From NCBI GenBank assembly GCA_963843385.1, contig CAWJJY010000001.1:186001-250000 (forward strand): DNA of 64,000 nucleotides. The letters run 5' to 3'. The notes under the pieces are model-generated. The model ran no database searches and was not told where the DNA came from. It saw only the letters and a program-made list of their open reading frames with translations. How positions within the stretch are numbered: position 1 is the stretch's first letter; every line of letters begins with the position of its first letter. The DNA comes from CAVOHU01 sp963843385. GTDB lineage: Bacteria; Acidobacteriota; Vicinamibacteria; Vicinamibacterales; JAKQTR01. Made by a program: the position numbers and the translations under genes. Shown here piece by piece: positions 34,689 to 43,874 of the stretch.

Positions 34689-35145
34689 GTACCGGCAGGC
34701 CGAGGAAATCAGGGACGCCTTTGCGTGCCATGAAGTCCGGTATCTGTTCATCGGCAAGTCCCGCGCGATCATTCTGGGGTTTCCCGACACGACTCAGGAC
34801 GCCCACCTGTTCGTCGAGCGCACTCCGGAAAACGGTGAGGCCCTCGTCGCCGCCCTCAGAGATCTGGGGTTCGACCTGACTTCCCCGCAAGCGGCCGAGA
34901 TCCTCAGCGGCAAGGACTTCGTCCAGCTGAAGAACGGCCCGTTCGATCTGGATCTCGTCTTCGCGCCTGATGGCCTCGAGCGCTTCGAGGATGCATGGGG
35001 CCGCCACGTGGATGTCGAGGGATTTCCCGTCTGCCACCCGGACGACATCATCGCAAGCAAGGCGGCGACCAATTGGGTCAAGGATCGCGAGTCGTTGCCG
35101 AGGTTGAGGTCGTTCCGCGATTACTGGATCCGTAACCGATCCTGA
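34675..35145 (+). CDS. Nucleotidyltransferase-fold protein with an altered metal site
   Basis: The 156-residue protein reads VRYLFIGKSRAIILGFPDTT and then QDAHLFVERTPENG, the layout of nucleotidyltransferase/AbiEii-like proteins, with a later acidic strand FDLDLVFAPDGLE. In the usual metal motif the second acidic residue follows as DxD; here it is DAH, so a His replaces an Asp. The protein may be inactive or may use different chemistry. The start ATG lies inside the upstream gene. It is a candidate toxin-antitoxin-like pair with that gene, by inference. Confidence 0.6.
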   Translation: MAAFEYRQAEEIRDAFACHEVRYLFIGKSRAIILGFPDTTQDAHLFVERTPENGEALVAALRDLGFDLTSPQAAEILSGKDFVQLKNGPFDLDLVFAPDGLERFEDAWGRHVDVEGFPVCHPDDIIASKAATNWVKDRESLPRLRSFRDYWIRNRS

Positions 35146-35245
35146 CAACCGGCTCTGTTCCGTCCTGTAGCCGGATTCTCCGAACGAGATGACCTCGTCT
35201 CGCGTGGGCGCGGCGGGTTCGCGATGGTGAGATCAGGCGTCTCGC

Positions 35246-36010
35246 TCACGCTTCCACCGCCTCGCCGTCGACGATTCGGCCGTCGAAGAGGTCGATGGTG
35301 CGTGTGGCGCGGTGGGCGTAGCGCGGGTCGTGGGTGACCATGCAGATCGTGGAGCCGCCCGCGTGCAGGCCCTGGAGCAGGTCCATCACGAGCGCGCCGT
35401 TTTTCGAATCGAGATTGCCCGTCGGCTCATCCGCCAGCACGATCGACGGCTCACCGACCACGGCCCGGGCCACTGCGATGCGCTGCTGCTGGCCGCCCGA
35501 GAGCTGGCCGGGGAAGTGCTTGGCGCGATGGGCCATTTCCACGCGTTCGAGCGCGGCCCGGACACGCGTGCGGCGTTCCACCGGCTTCATCCCGCGGTAG
35601 GTGAGCGGCAGTTCCACGTTCTCGGCCACCGTCAAGTCGCCAATCAGGTTGAAGCTCTGGAAGATGAAGCCGATGGCACGGTTGCGCGTCCGCGCACGCT
35701 GCTTGAACGACAGTCCTTCGACCGGTTGGCCGTTGAGCCAGTAATGGCCGTGGGTCGGCGTGTCGAGCAGCCCCAGCAGCGAGAGAAGCGTGGACTTGCC
35801 GCACCCGGATGGTCCTGCCACCGCCAGGTACTCACCCTGGTGAATCTCGAGGTTAATCTCCTCGAGCGCGTGCGTCTCGACATCGTCCGCATAGAAGACC
35901 TTCGTGACCTGGTGCAGGCGGATGATGGGCGCCGGGCTCGCCGCCTCCGTGTCAGCGATGCTGGTCGCGGGACCCGGGGCGTTGTCGTCGGTCGTTGTGG
36001 CCAGGTTCAT
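35246..36010 (-). CDS. ABC transporter ATP-binding protein (MacB/LolD type)
   Basis: The 254-residue ATPase has Walker A GPSGCGKST, Q-loop QSFNL, signature LSGGQQQR, Walker B IVLADEPTG and a switch His in VTHDP. The class drives efflux or lipoprotein-release systems with a FtsX/MacB-type permease. The membrane-fusion protein gene lies directly upstream (15 bases), but no permease follows. The N-terminal 28 residues are an Ala/Thr-rich extension. Confidence 0.9.
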   Translation of the reverse strand: MNLATTTDDNAPGPATSIADTEAASPAPIIRLHQVTKVFYADDVETHALEEINLEIHQGEYLAVAGPSGCGKSTLLSLLGLLDTPTHGHYWLNGQPVEGLSFKQRARTRNRAIGFIFQSFNLIGDLTVAENVELPLTYRGMKPVERRTRVRAALERVEMAHRAKHFPGQLSGGQQQRIAVARAVVGEPSIVLADEPTGNLDSKNGALVMDLLQGLHAGGSTICMVTHDPRYAHRATRTIDLFDGRIVDGEAVEA

Positions 36011-36025
36011 CTTCAGGAGCCCTTA

Positions 36026-37279
36026 CTACTTGATTCGCACGCGGTCCACCGCATCCCACATGGACATGTCCGACAGGATGACCTCGTCGCCGGGCTTGAG
36101 TCCGCTGCGGATCTCCACCGCATTGACCGACATCCGGCCGAGCGTGACCGGCACGCGCACGGCGTGGCCCGTGGCGTCGAGGCGGAAGAGCTGAATGGTG
36201 CCGCCCTCCTCGCCGATGCCGGGGCGGCCGACCGACACGACCTCCGCCAGGCGGTCGATTTCGATCGTCCCGTCGATGGTGAGGTCCGGCCGGGCGCCCT
36301 TGGGCAGCGCGCCCTCGAGCGACACGTCCACGGTGACCGTGCCGCTCACCGCAGCCGGATCGATACGGGACACCCGGCCGGCAATGAGCCCGTTGCGCGT
36401 ATCGATCGAGGCGCGCAGCCCCACCTGAATGTCCTTCGCCTGCGTCTCTGGGACCTTGAGCTGGGCCATCAGCCGCATCGGGTCGACCACGCGCACTAGG
36501 TTCTCGCCCGGGCTCACCCGCGCGCCAAGCTCGACCAGCACCTGCTGGAGCACACCAGTCACGCCCGCCCGCACCCGCAAGCCCGCCAGCTGAGTTCGTT
36601 TCTGAGCGAGCGTCGCGCGTTGGCGGTCCACGTCCGCCTGGGGGATGGCGAGCTGTGTACTCATGGCGCCCTGCTGCATCGCGAGCCGCTGCCGCTCCAG
36701 GCGTACGCGCGCATCGAGGTTGTCGGCCTTGGTCAACTTGTTGCGGGCGAGCTGAGCCGAGGTCAGGCCTTGTTTGAACAGCGCCGCTTCAGCTTCCGCA
36801 TCCATCCGCGCTTCGCGGGCATCGGATTCCAGCGTCGCCACGGCCGACTGCGTCGCAAGCAGCGCGCTTTCGAGGTCCACGCGGCGGGTGGCGAGCTGGG
36901 CCTCGGCGGATTGCAGCTGCAACTCCGCATCCCGGACCTCCTGCAGAAGATCGGGATTGCTGAGCTCGAGGATGACCGTGTCGGGGGCGACCGGGGCGCC
37001 CGGGTGCAGCACGATACGATCGACGCGGCCTTCGGCCACCGCCGGAATCCAGCGCAAGTCTTCCGGGACCAGCGTGCCCGTGCCTTTCACGTCGCGCACC
37101 ATGGGGCCGCGCTTGACCGTATCGATCCACACCGCGCCGCGCTCGACCACCGGCGCCGCAGGCTTCAGTTGAGAGACGCCGATTGTGATCGCCGAGAGCG
37201 CAACGAGGCCGGCGCCCGCGTAGATCAGACGCCTTCGCTGCCGCGCAACCGGAAGATCCGGACGGGCGATGTCAACCAT
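36026..37279 (-). CDS. HlyD/MacA-type membrane-fusion protein
   Basis: The 417-residue protein has one N-terminal membrane helix (LIYAGAGLVALSAITIGVS), a lipoyl-like half motif (WIPAVAEGRVDRIVLHPGAP), a long coiled coil (roughly residues 110-220) and a C-terminal beta-barrel/MPD region. It would bridge an inner-membrane transporter to the outer membrane. I chose MVDIARP with GAGG upstream. It is followed by the ATPase gene. Confidence 0.85.
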   Translation of the reverse strand: MVDIARPDLPVARQRRRLIYAGAGLVALSAITIGVSQLKPAAPVVERGAVWIDTVKRGPMVRDVKGTGTLVPEDLRWIPAVAEGRVDRIVLHPGAPVAPDTVILELSNPDLLQEVRDAELQLQSAEAQLATRRVDLESALLATQSAVATLESDAREARMDAEAEAALFKQGLTSAQLARNKLTKADNLDARVRLERQRLAMQQGAMSTQLAIPQADVDRQRATLAQKRTQLAGLRVRAGVTGVLQQVLVELGARVSPGENLVRVVDPMRLMAQLKVPETQAKDIQVGLRASIDTRNGLIAGRVSRIDPAAVSGTVTVDVSLEGALPKGARPDLTIDGTIEIDRLAEVVSVGRPGIGEEGGTIQLFRLDATGHAVRVPVTLGRMSVNAVEIRSGLKPGDEVILSDMSMWDAVDRVRIK

Positions 37280-37327
37280 CGAGGGTGTCCTCGAGCGCCT
37301 CGCCGAGAGCAATTTCAGCGTCGCACA

Positions 37328-37675
37328 TCAGACGCGGCCTTGTCTGCCCGGCTCGCGTGCGGATGGCGGGGTGAGACGTCGGCCATTGATTCCCGGATTG
37401 CGGCGCGACAACGAGTTCGCGGCCTGGTAGCCAAGCTCAAACGCGATTTCCTTGATGGACCGTGGGGGAACGACCGTCCTCACGCTCTCCACTCGTTTTC
37501 GCAGAATATCTGCGCGCAACTGCCGAAATGTTACGCCCTCCGTCGTAAGCAAGGCGCGGGTAAGAGTGTGCCGGTCGATCAGAACCACCCGTGAGATCGC
37601 GGAGAGGGGTGTCAGCGGGGCAGCTTCGAGACACCGGCGAACGAGACCAGCCAACGACGAAGCATCGTATGTCAT
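37328..37675 (-). CDS. Lone AraC-type HTH domain, possibly truncated
   Basis: The 115-residue product has two helix-turn-helix-like parts: SLAGLVRRCLEAAPLTPLSA and SIKEIAFELGYQAANSLSRR, the second a good AraC signature. There is no sensory or receiver domain, unlike the regulator at 38432. The end GINGRRLTPPSAREPGR lacks the usual final residues. It may be a fragment of a larger regulator. It sits 48 bases upstream of the membrane-fusion gene start and reads in the same direction, so it could be part of that transcript. Confidence 0.5.
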   Translation of the reverse strand: MTYDASSLAGLVRRCLEAAPLTPLSAISRVVLIDRHTLTRALLTTEGVTFRQLRADILRKRVESVRTVVPPRSIKEIAFELGYQAANSLSRRNPGINGRRLTPPSAREPGRQGRV

Positions 37676-38431
37676 TCGGTCTCCGCGGACAGAACGAGGC
37701 GCCTCGTCTCGATACTCGACGGGAAGGCCACACAGCACTGCGCGACGTGATCGCGTTCTTAGCACAGAAACGCGTCGCCCGGGAAGAGAACTTGCACGAC
37801 ATTGAACGATGATTCGAAATCCGTTCTAAGTATCTAAATCGATACACTTTTCTTCTAGGACGACTCACTGTGAGACATTCGGCAGGAGAATCGTCACTGA
37901 GAAGCGCGGTTGCGTCTCGTCGCCGACAATAACCCCACATCCTCTCGCATCCGTCATACCAGGCGCCTGCCGGCCTCGTTGCCCAGCCCGAATGCGCCCG
38001 TGCACACCCCGGAGCGCCCGCACGCGCCAAGTTGCGACGGATTGCGCCAATCTGCTACGCGATTCGTCTTGTGGCCCTTAAGTGGACGGGCCACGATTGT
38101 CCTCAGTGAAAGAAGTCGGCGTGAAGGCTGGACTTGGCATGGCCAGAACCGACGACCGATTGTCGACGGACTCCCGACAGGAGTGAACTTGAGTATCTCC
38201 CTAGTGCCGGCCGTGGACGGGGAGAAGCACGTCAAGACTGGCGGACAACTTGACGCAGACAGGCGACGCTAACGGCACGGGCGGATGACGTCGGCGCCTG
38301 GCTCACCTATCCCGAGCTTACCCGGCAGAGCGTGCGTGGTCCTCGGCGCACAAGGGGACTGCTGTCGGCGCGTCGGGGACTCACCGTAGCTATCTTAGAC
38401 AACCTTGTAGAATACGAGCGATGAGCTGAGC
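37676..38431 (-). other. Intergenic region with a possible histidine-kinase remnant
   Basis: No intact gene is supported in these 756 bases. On the minus strand 37865-38000 encodes GVHGRIRAGQ and RFSVTILLPNVSQ-stop, which is like the end of a histidine-kinase ATPase domain (HGGRIxA ... F.V.LP). Upstream the frame does not continue as a kinase. A TAGAAT hexamer at 38408-38413 may be the -10 of the next gene. Confidence 0.3.
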
Positions 38432-39433
38432 ATGAACGTGGTTTTGATCGTCGATGCTGAGGCGTCAGCTGGTGACTTGCTTAGAGTCACTGCCTCCGGT
38501 GGATACAAGGCGGTCCTCGCTAGATGCGGGGCAGTTGCGGTTGAGCTCGCGCGAGATTCCCCTCCTGACTTGACCATCGTTGATGTGCGGTTGCCGGGCG
38601 CTGACGGTCTTGAGCTCCTTCGAACGTTGCGAGCGATTTATACGAACGTTCCGGCTCTGGCCATGTCATCGTCCCCGCTGAACGAGCATGAACTCGACCT
38701 CGCGTTTCGTGCCGGTTTCCACGGCTTCTTGCGGAAACCGATCGAACCATCCAGGTTGCTGTTGCGTATACGTGAGATGCTCGACAACTCTTCGGACAGC
38801 CGCGAATCGTCGTATCAGGGGCTCTGCGAGGCGGAAGCTGCACCGTCCATCAGGTCCGTTCTTACGTTGCTTCGTAGCACCGACTTTGCGAGCCGCGATC
38901 CGGATGCCACGTCTGGCGGGGGCCGAGCGAGTTTCGCACGCTGCGTGGCAGAAGCGCTCGCAGACCCAGGGCTCCACGTGTTCGAGTTCATTGCGCTCGC
39001 GAGGACTCTAAGCGCCCTAGGTGACGGATGGGCGTTCGGCATGATTCGGAAGGTGGAACGCTGGCTGGTCGACGCGTCGCTGCGTGATCTGAATGACCTG
39101 GATACACGTGTCGCGACCCTCTTGTCTGAATTAGAAAGCAACACTCAACTGCACACAGGACTGTTTTGTGGAGCTGGCAGAAGCCGTGGCGCTATTCCTC
39201 AATCTGTTGAGCGCTCGCTGGGAGAGCAGACCGGCTACACGATTCCGCAGTTGCGTCACGCCATCATGGTCAAGCGAGCGATACCGCGACTAGCACGTAC
39301 GGACGAACACGTTCGACAAATCGCCTTTCAAGTCGGCTATGCGCACGCGAGCGAATGCGATCGGGATTTTCGTCGTGTTCTGAAGATGACGCCGAAGACA
39401 TACCGACGAATCTTGCGCGGGGAAAGCAGTTGA
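38432..39433 (+). CDS. Response regulator with receiver and AraC-type HTH
   Basis: The 333-residue protein has a receiver domain (residues 1-120) with IVDVRLPGADGLELL holding the phospho-acceptor Asp, LAMSSSP for the Thr/Ser switch and LRKPIEP for the Lys. The acidic pair near the start is only VDAE. The C-terminal AraC HTH includes VRQIAFQVGYAHASECDRDF. A middle region of about 100 residues is unassigned. No kinase gene is intact nearby. The gene is next to the IS element. Confidence 0.75.
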   Translation: MNVVLIVDAEASAGDLLRVTASGGYKAVLARCGAVAVELARDSPPDLTIVDVRLPGADGLELLRTLRAIYTNVPALAMSSSPLNEHELDLAFRAGFHGFLRKPIEPSRLLLRIREMLDNSSDSRESSYQGLCEAEAAPSIRSVLTLLRSTDFASRDPDATSGGGRASFARCVAEALADPGLHVFEFIALARTLSALGDGWAFGMIRKVERWLVDASLRDLNDLDTRVATLLSELESNTQLHTGLFCGAGRSRGAIPQSVERSLGEQTGYTIPQLRHAIMVKRAIPRLARTDEHVRQIAFQVGYAHASECDRDFRRVLKMTPKTYRRILRGESS

Positions 39434-39461
39434 GTTTCTGCGCTGTTTGGGAGCACGGCAT

Positions 39462-40904
39462 CTAGTAGGACTTTGTGTGCGCCAAGACGCGGATTTCCAC
39501 GGGAATCCGCATCGTGCCGGGTGATCTCTATTGAGGACATGTACTTTTCGATCGTGGTTTGGTACGCTGCCTCGCGATGGCGGCGGTCGAAACGCCTTCG
39601 TGGCTGTCGCGGTTGACGACGTGGCTCGAGTGCTTCGAGCCCGTGTTCGCTCACCGTGCGCAGCGCGGCGTCCTGCGCCGCTACGTGGAAGTCGTCCTCT
39701 GCGACAGTCGCCGCAAGTCGATGGCGGCGATGTGGGTCCGTCTGCGGGACCCGGGCACCTATCAAGGCCTGCAGTACTTCATCACGGAAGCGACGTGGGA
39801 TGCCGCCGCGCTGTGGCGCGAGTTGCGGACATGGATCCCCGCCCGGTCCGGGGTACTCGTGCTCGACGGCACGGGCTTCCCGAAACAAGGGAGCGCCTCG
39901 GTCGGCGTCCAGCGCCAGTACTCGGGGACCCTGGGCAAGATTGGCAATTGGCAGGTGGCTGTGATCCCCGCGCTGTGGACGGGCGTGCAGGCGTGGCTCG
40001 TGGGCGCGCTGCTGTACTTGCCCGAGACGTGGCTCACGTCCGCGCAGCGCGCTCGCGCTCGCATCCCGCCCTCCATCCGTTTTCAGGAGAAGTGGCGGCA
40101 AGCGCTGAAGCTGCTGCAGCAGGTGCGGGCCTCGGGCCTGGAGGTGACGGCCGTCGCAGCCGACGCCGAATTCGGCGATTGCACGGCGTTTCGTCAGGCA
40201 TTGCATCAGCTTCATCTCGCCTATGCCGTCGGCATCTCGTCGACGCTGACCGTCTTCCGTGGGACGCCGCGCGTCGAGGCGCCCCCGCCACAGCCCGGCC
40301 GGGGCGCGCCCCGCACGCGGCCGATCTTGGCCTCGGGCGTCGCCAGCCGTGCGGTGCGCGCGCTCGCCGCGGAAACGTCGACCCGCGCGTGGCGCACGGT
40401 CTCCTGGCGCAACGGCACAAAACGTCCGTGGAAGGCGCGCTTCTGGGCGTGCCGCGTCACGCCCGCCCACGACTGGAGCCAGCGCCGGATCGCGCCCGGG
40501 GTCTGGCTGCTGTGCCAATGCGATCTCGGTCCCACGCCGGAGACCAAGTACTACCTCGTCCATCTCCCGATCACCGCATCGCTCAAGGCGCTGGTCCAGC
40601 TGGCTCACCAGCGATGGGCCATCGAGCAGCAATACGGGGAGCTGAAATCCGAACTCGGACTCGACCACTTCGTGGGCCGCTCGTATCCCGGCTGGAACCG
40701 CCACGTCGCCCTCACCGCGTTGGCGTATGCGTTTCTCCAGGTCGAGCGACAGCGCCACGGCACATCGCGACTGACGTTTCCGCGGGCGCGGGCAGTGATG
40801 ACTGACGTCCTCACCGCCTACTACTTCGTGACCCATCAGCGCAATCTGAAGATGCTGCTGAAACTGGCGGAAGTCCCGCTCAGAATCTAACAAAGTCGTA
40901 CTAG
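39462..40904 (+). mobile_element. IS701-family insertion sequence, intact, with CTAG duplication
   Basis: The element proper spans 39466-40900 (1435 bases). Its ends are TAGGACTTTGTG on the left and TACGACTTTGTT read inward on the right, sharing 10 of the first 12 bases. It is flanked by CTAG on both sides (39462-39465 and 40901-40904), a 4-base target duplication fitting the YTAR preference of IS701 elements. The transposase is intact, so the insertion may be recent. Confidence 0.88.
39577..40890 (+). CDS. IS701-family transposase
   Basis: The 437-residue DDE transposase contains VLVLDGTGFPKQG (first Asp), AVAADAEFGD (second Asp) and IEQQYGELKSELGLDHFVGR (Glu), the classical IS4/IS701-like motifs. 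It starts at ATG MAAVETP and ends 10 bases before the right end of the element. No frameshift is seen. Long overlapping readings in both strands of this interval are shadows. Confidence 0.92.
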   Translation: MAAVETPSWLSRLTTWLECFEPVFAHRAQRGVLRRYVEVVLCDSRRKSMAAMWVRLRDPGTYQGLQYFITEATWDAAALWRELRTWIPARSGVLVLDGTGFPKQGSASVGVQRQYSGTLGKIGNWQVAVIPALWTGVQAWLVGALLYLPETWLTSAQRARARIPPSIRFQEKWRQALKLLQQVRASGLEVTAVAADAEFGDCTAFRQALHQLHLAYAVGISSTLTVFRGTPRVEAPPPQPGRGAPRTRPILASGVASRAVRALAAETSTRAWRTVSWRNGTKRPWKARFWACRVTPAHDWSQRRIAPGVWLLCQCDLGPTPETKYYLVHLPITASLKALVQLAHQRWAIEQQYGELKSELGLDHFVGRSYPGWNRHVALTALAYAFLQVERQRHGTSRLTFPRARAVMTDVLTAYYFVTHQRNLKMLLKLAEVPLRI

Positions 40905-41060
40905 GTATGGACTGGCGTACTGGCGTGGTGCCCAAGGCAGAATGAACAACACCGCTCTTGCCTTCTGGAAGCAGGATCGTGTCCACCGCGAGGTGTCATG
41001 GGAAGGGGCCTCCCACAAACAGGTAATCTGCTAAACAAGCATTCGCCAACTGGAGATGGC

Positions 41061-42497
41061 ATGTCAGCGGCCAACGCCAGTGCCAATCTTGTGCGAGTCT
41101 CACTCAACACGGGGCCCGTCGATGTTCCCGCATCGCAGATTCACTTCGCGTTTGAAAGTGGTCGCTGGACATACGATTGCCGATCGTGTGGCGGACTCTG
41201 CTGCAGGGGTTTCGGATACTCCATGCGGTCCGGGGAGGAGTTCGAGACCCATGTCGAGATCCGCCCGACGGTTGGGCTCTTCCTGACGCCGAACAAGGGG
41301 CAAGTGATTGACAGGGGCTTCCGTGTTCGGAATCTGCCTCCCGGCTGTTTCATGCTGACCGAGGACGGCCATTGCCGCGTTCAGCTTGCGCATGGCTACC
41401 GCACCAAGCCCGATACATGCCGTCTGTTCCCATTTAACTTCATTCGATCCATGCACGGGTACCTAGTCGTAGCCCCGCACTTCAACCTGTGCCCGATTAC
41501 CGTCTCCGGTTCACCTGCATTGGCTTCAACGCATACTGTGCTCTTGTCCGAGATGCGGTCGGGGCCCATCAGAGTGGAGCCCACAGGGGCCAGGTGCCTT
41601 CATGACAGCCCAGAGACGGCGGTGAAGCTCGAAAGAGCGATCGTCCAAGCTTCCGGTGATCACCTCCAAGCCTCGTCGTACGAGAACTTTGTCTTGGTGC
41701 AGATTCAAGCGACAGCGCAGATTCTGGGCCCATTCGATGCAGACTTGGCTGAATCGGGGCCGGCTTCTGCAAAGCTCGGGTCCCGCACACACCTAGAGTC
41801 ATTCTGTGAGCATCTGCGGGCGGCCCTCGGGAGTTGGCCAAGTTCAGTTCATGATACCCATCCCGGGATCATTCGAACGATGGTCGCCGCAACGCCGATC
41901 TTGCGCTCCTACATTGTCTTTCAGGGAGCACAGGCTCGGAGGGGGTCTTGGCAGCTGCCGTTTGAACGAGTGCCCTACCTTCTGCTCGCCCTGCAAAAGA
42001 TCCTTGCGCTGGCGCATGAGGCTGGCATGCCGAATGTGACGTACCAAACGGTGATGTGTCTGTTCGCCGGTTACCGAGCGTTCCTGGACCTGGCCGGCAT
42101 TATGGATTGTCCGATGGTGTGGTCCCCCACGGCTCGGATAGGCTTGGCCCGGGATGCCAAAGAACACAGTGACGCGTACGCCCGCTATGTCAGGACGGCC
42201 AAGGCATTATTGCGCAACTCTCCGCCACGATCGTTGGGGCGCGTACTCGGCGCAAGCTGCGGTCAAGAAACCGTTGGGCGGCTGGCGCTGCTTGAGGCCG
42301 TATCACAACGATTGGCAGGTCGCCTGACCCCGAGAGCCGCGCTCGGTCGCCGGACACGTTCGTGGCGGCCGTCGCTCACTCAATGGGTCCTTGCGACGGT
42401 ACCAGAGGAATTGCTGTGCGATCTCGCCGCGCGAAGGGCAGCCGCAAGCCAATCCAAACGTGAGCAGTCGACGCTAATGGACGAACGAACCAAGTAG
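41061..42497 (+). CDS. YkgJ-family cysteine-cluster protein
   Basis: The 478-residue protein carries an N-terminal cysteine cluster CRSCGGLCCRGF, then GHCRVQLAHGYRTKPDTCRLFPF, the layout of YkgJ/flagellin lysine-methylase-like metal-binding domains. The remaining 300 residues are helical and unassigned. The cluster probably binds Fe-S or zinc. The next genes are a thioredoxin-like protein (opposite strand) and an ADOP permease; the substrate is unknown. I chose ATG MSAANAS. The sequence appears less GC-rich than the flanking chromosome. Confidence 0.65.
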   Translation: MSAANASANLVRVSLNTGPVDVPASQIHFAFESGRWTYDCRSCGGLCCRGFGYSMRSGEEFETHVEIRPTVGLFLTPNKGQVIDRGFRVRNLPPGCFMLTEDGHCRVQLAHGYRTKPDTCRLFPFNFIRSMHGYLVVAPHFNLCPITVSGSPALASTHTVLLSEMRSGPIRVEPTGARCLHDSPETAVKLERAIVQASGDHLQASSYENFVLVQIQATAQILGPFDADLAESGPASAKLGSRTHLESFCEHLRAALGSWPSSVHDTHPGIIRTMVAATPILRSYIVFQGAQARRGSWQLPFERVPYLLLALQKILALAHEAGMPNVTYQTVMCLFAGYRAFLDLAGIMDCPMVWSPTARIGLARDAKEHSDAYARYVRTAKALLRNSPPRSLGRVLGASCGQETVGRLALLEAVSQRLAGRLTPRAALGRRTRSWRPSLTQWVLATVPEELLCDLAARRAAASQSKREQSTLMDERTK

Positions 42498-43031
42498 AGA
42501 GGATGACCGGCCGGCGCACCTCACGTAGAACGTGACTGCGGCAGTCGGGCAGGGGGTGAACCAATGACGGATCGGCGTGTACGCCCGCCTCAACTCCGGG
42601 CACTCCGGCATCGACTGACCATGTCGTCGGCCGGCCGGACAGTCAGCTGTGTCGCTTGCACGGCCCCGATCCCTTTGTCGCAGCGGATTCCCGAGACGTG
42701 CTCCGCAGCCGTCGCCACTGACATGTCCCCTTCCACGTGTATCGCGCCAGCCATGACAATCGGTCCAGACTGTTCGCCGGCTTTCAACGCGGTGGAATTG
42801 CACCAGCCTGTTACTTGGCAATGCGCGCTTGATCTCGCGGATGTTCAAAAGGCCCTCACAGCACCGCGCACGGAATCGAACGACTTCAAGGCGAGGCCCT
42901 TGTGTCAGCACCACACAGGCTCGTGGACAGAAAAACGGTTTGGGCCAGGCGTCCGAGCCACCTACGCGAACGACTCGGTGGGCTTCGCTTTGCGAATCGG
43001 CGTTAGGTAGGCTGGGCTTCACATCGCAGCG
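42498..43031. other. 534-base region without a supported gene
   Basis: Competing readings exist on both strands. One plus-strand frame, 42564-43010 (148 residues, 7 Cys), has GGGGGTGA four bases before its ATG, so a short gene is possible. It has no recognisable domain. A minus-strand frame of 65 residues at 42590-42787 is also open. I assign neither. Confidence 0.3.
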
Positions 43032-43640
43032 CTACCTGGAGAGCGCTAATGCGATCTGCCGTTCCTTTGTCTCATCAAGCTGCCCAGCCGCGACGCTTTC
43101 GACAAGACCCTCTGCTGACAGCACCGCTGTCTGAGGAACTCGAGCGAGCTTGATGGCGGCATACGTGCGATATGTTGGCTCGCTGATTACGATTCCCGGC
43201 AGTGTTGACGCCATGCTGTTGTTGAGCGTTTCCCTTACGTAGTCTTTACTTACGAATACGACCTGAAAGCCTTGAGTCTTGGCTAGAGTCGCGAGGCGGT
43301 AAAACGCGGGCACACTAGAGATGCACGCGGGGCAGTTCGTGGAAATACTGAAAACCAGTGACTTGGACGCTCCGGACAAGCTAACTGAAAGTCGACGTCC
43401 GTCTGAGGTGAATCCAGTAACGCGCGACAACGTCTCACCGATGGTGATGTATGTGTCCCCCATCTGTTTTGCGAGTAGAGCGTTGTAGTCGGAAGCCACC
43501 CCATGATTCGCGTGAATGAGGTAGGCTACTTCGCAAATGGCGAGTACCGCGGCTACAGCGGCGAGCTTGCCGGGAAGCCCCGAATTGGAATGTACGAATG
43601 ACCGGACAGCATCGTAGACTCGACGGGGAGACGTGAGCAT
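43032..43640 (-). CDS. Membrane-anchored thioredoxin-like protein
   Basis: The 202-residue protein has one N-terminal hydrophobic segment (LAAVAAVLAICEVAYLI) and a thioredoxin fold with SISTNCPACISSVPAF, whose NCPAC gives a CxxC active site. The following strands (GFQVVFVSKD, RVPQTAVLSAEG) fit a TlpA/redoxin-type protein facing the periplasm. It probably reduces or isomerises disulfides. It is divergent from the ADOP permease. The substrate is unknown. Confidence 0.7.
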   Translation of the reverse strand: MLTSPRRVYDAVRSFVHSNSGLPGKLAAVAAVLAICEVAYLIHANHGVASDYNALLAKQMGDTYITIGETLSRVTGFTSDGRRLSVSLSGASKSLVFSISTNCPACISSVPAFYRLATLAKTQGFQVVFVSKDYVRETLNNSMASTLPGIVISEPTYRTYAAIKLARVPQTAVLSAEGLVESVAAGQLDETKERQIALALSR

Positions 43641-43874
43641 ATGGCTAACCCCCTCGACCCTTACCTACCGGAGAAACAGCGAGCAGAAGAATCTTCTTAC
43701 CGGGCCATTCCCATTTCAAGGAAGGTTCGTTGACAATATCCTTGACAGGGCGACACGTTGGGAGGATGAGACTAATCGTCGAACACTCCCGGAGTCCGGC
43801 GTTGCGCCATCGCAGCACCACGCCGCAGCCAGGTGGGCGCGGTGGTGTTGCCCGCTAGTTCGACGGAGGTCGTC

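Noticed and set aside
37865..38000. Histidine kinase gene
   Set aside because: Only the last G-box-like residues match and the frame does not extend, so it is mentioned only as a possible remnant.
37437..38030. 197-codon minus-strand frame
   Set aside because: The AraC HTH is read in another frame and this one has no domain.
39337..40986. Long minus-strand frame over the IS element
   Set aside because: It crosses the IS ends and the flanking target site and is antisense to the transposase.
42474..43022. 182-codon minus-strand frame
   Set aside because: It has no recognised motif and overlaps a competing plus-strand frame, so no gene was assigned.
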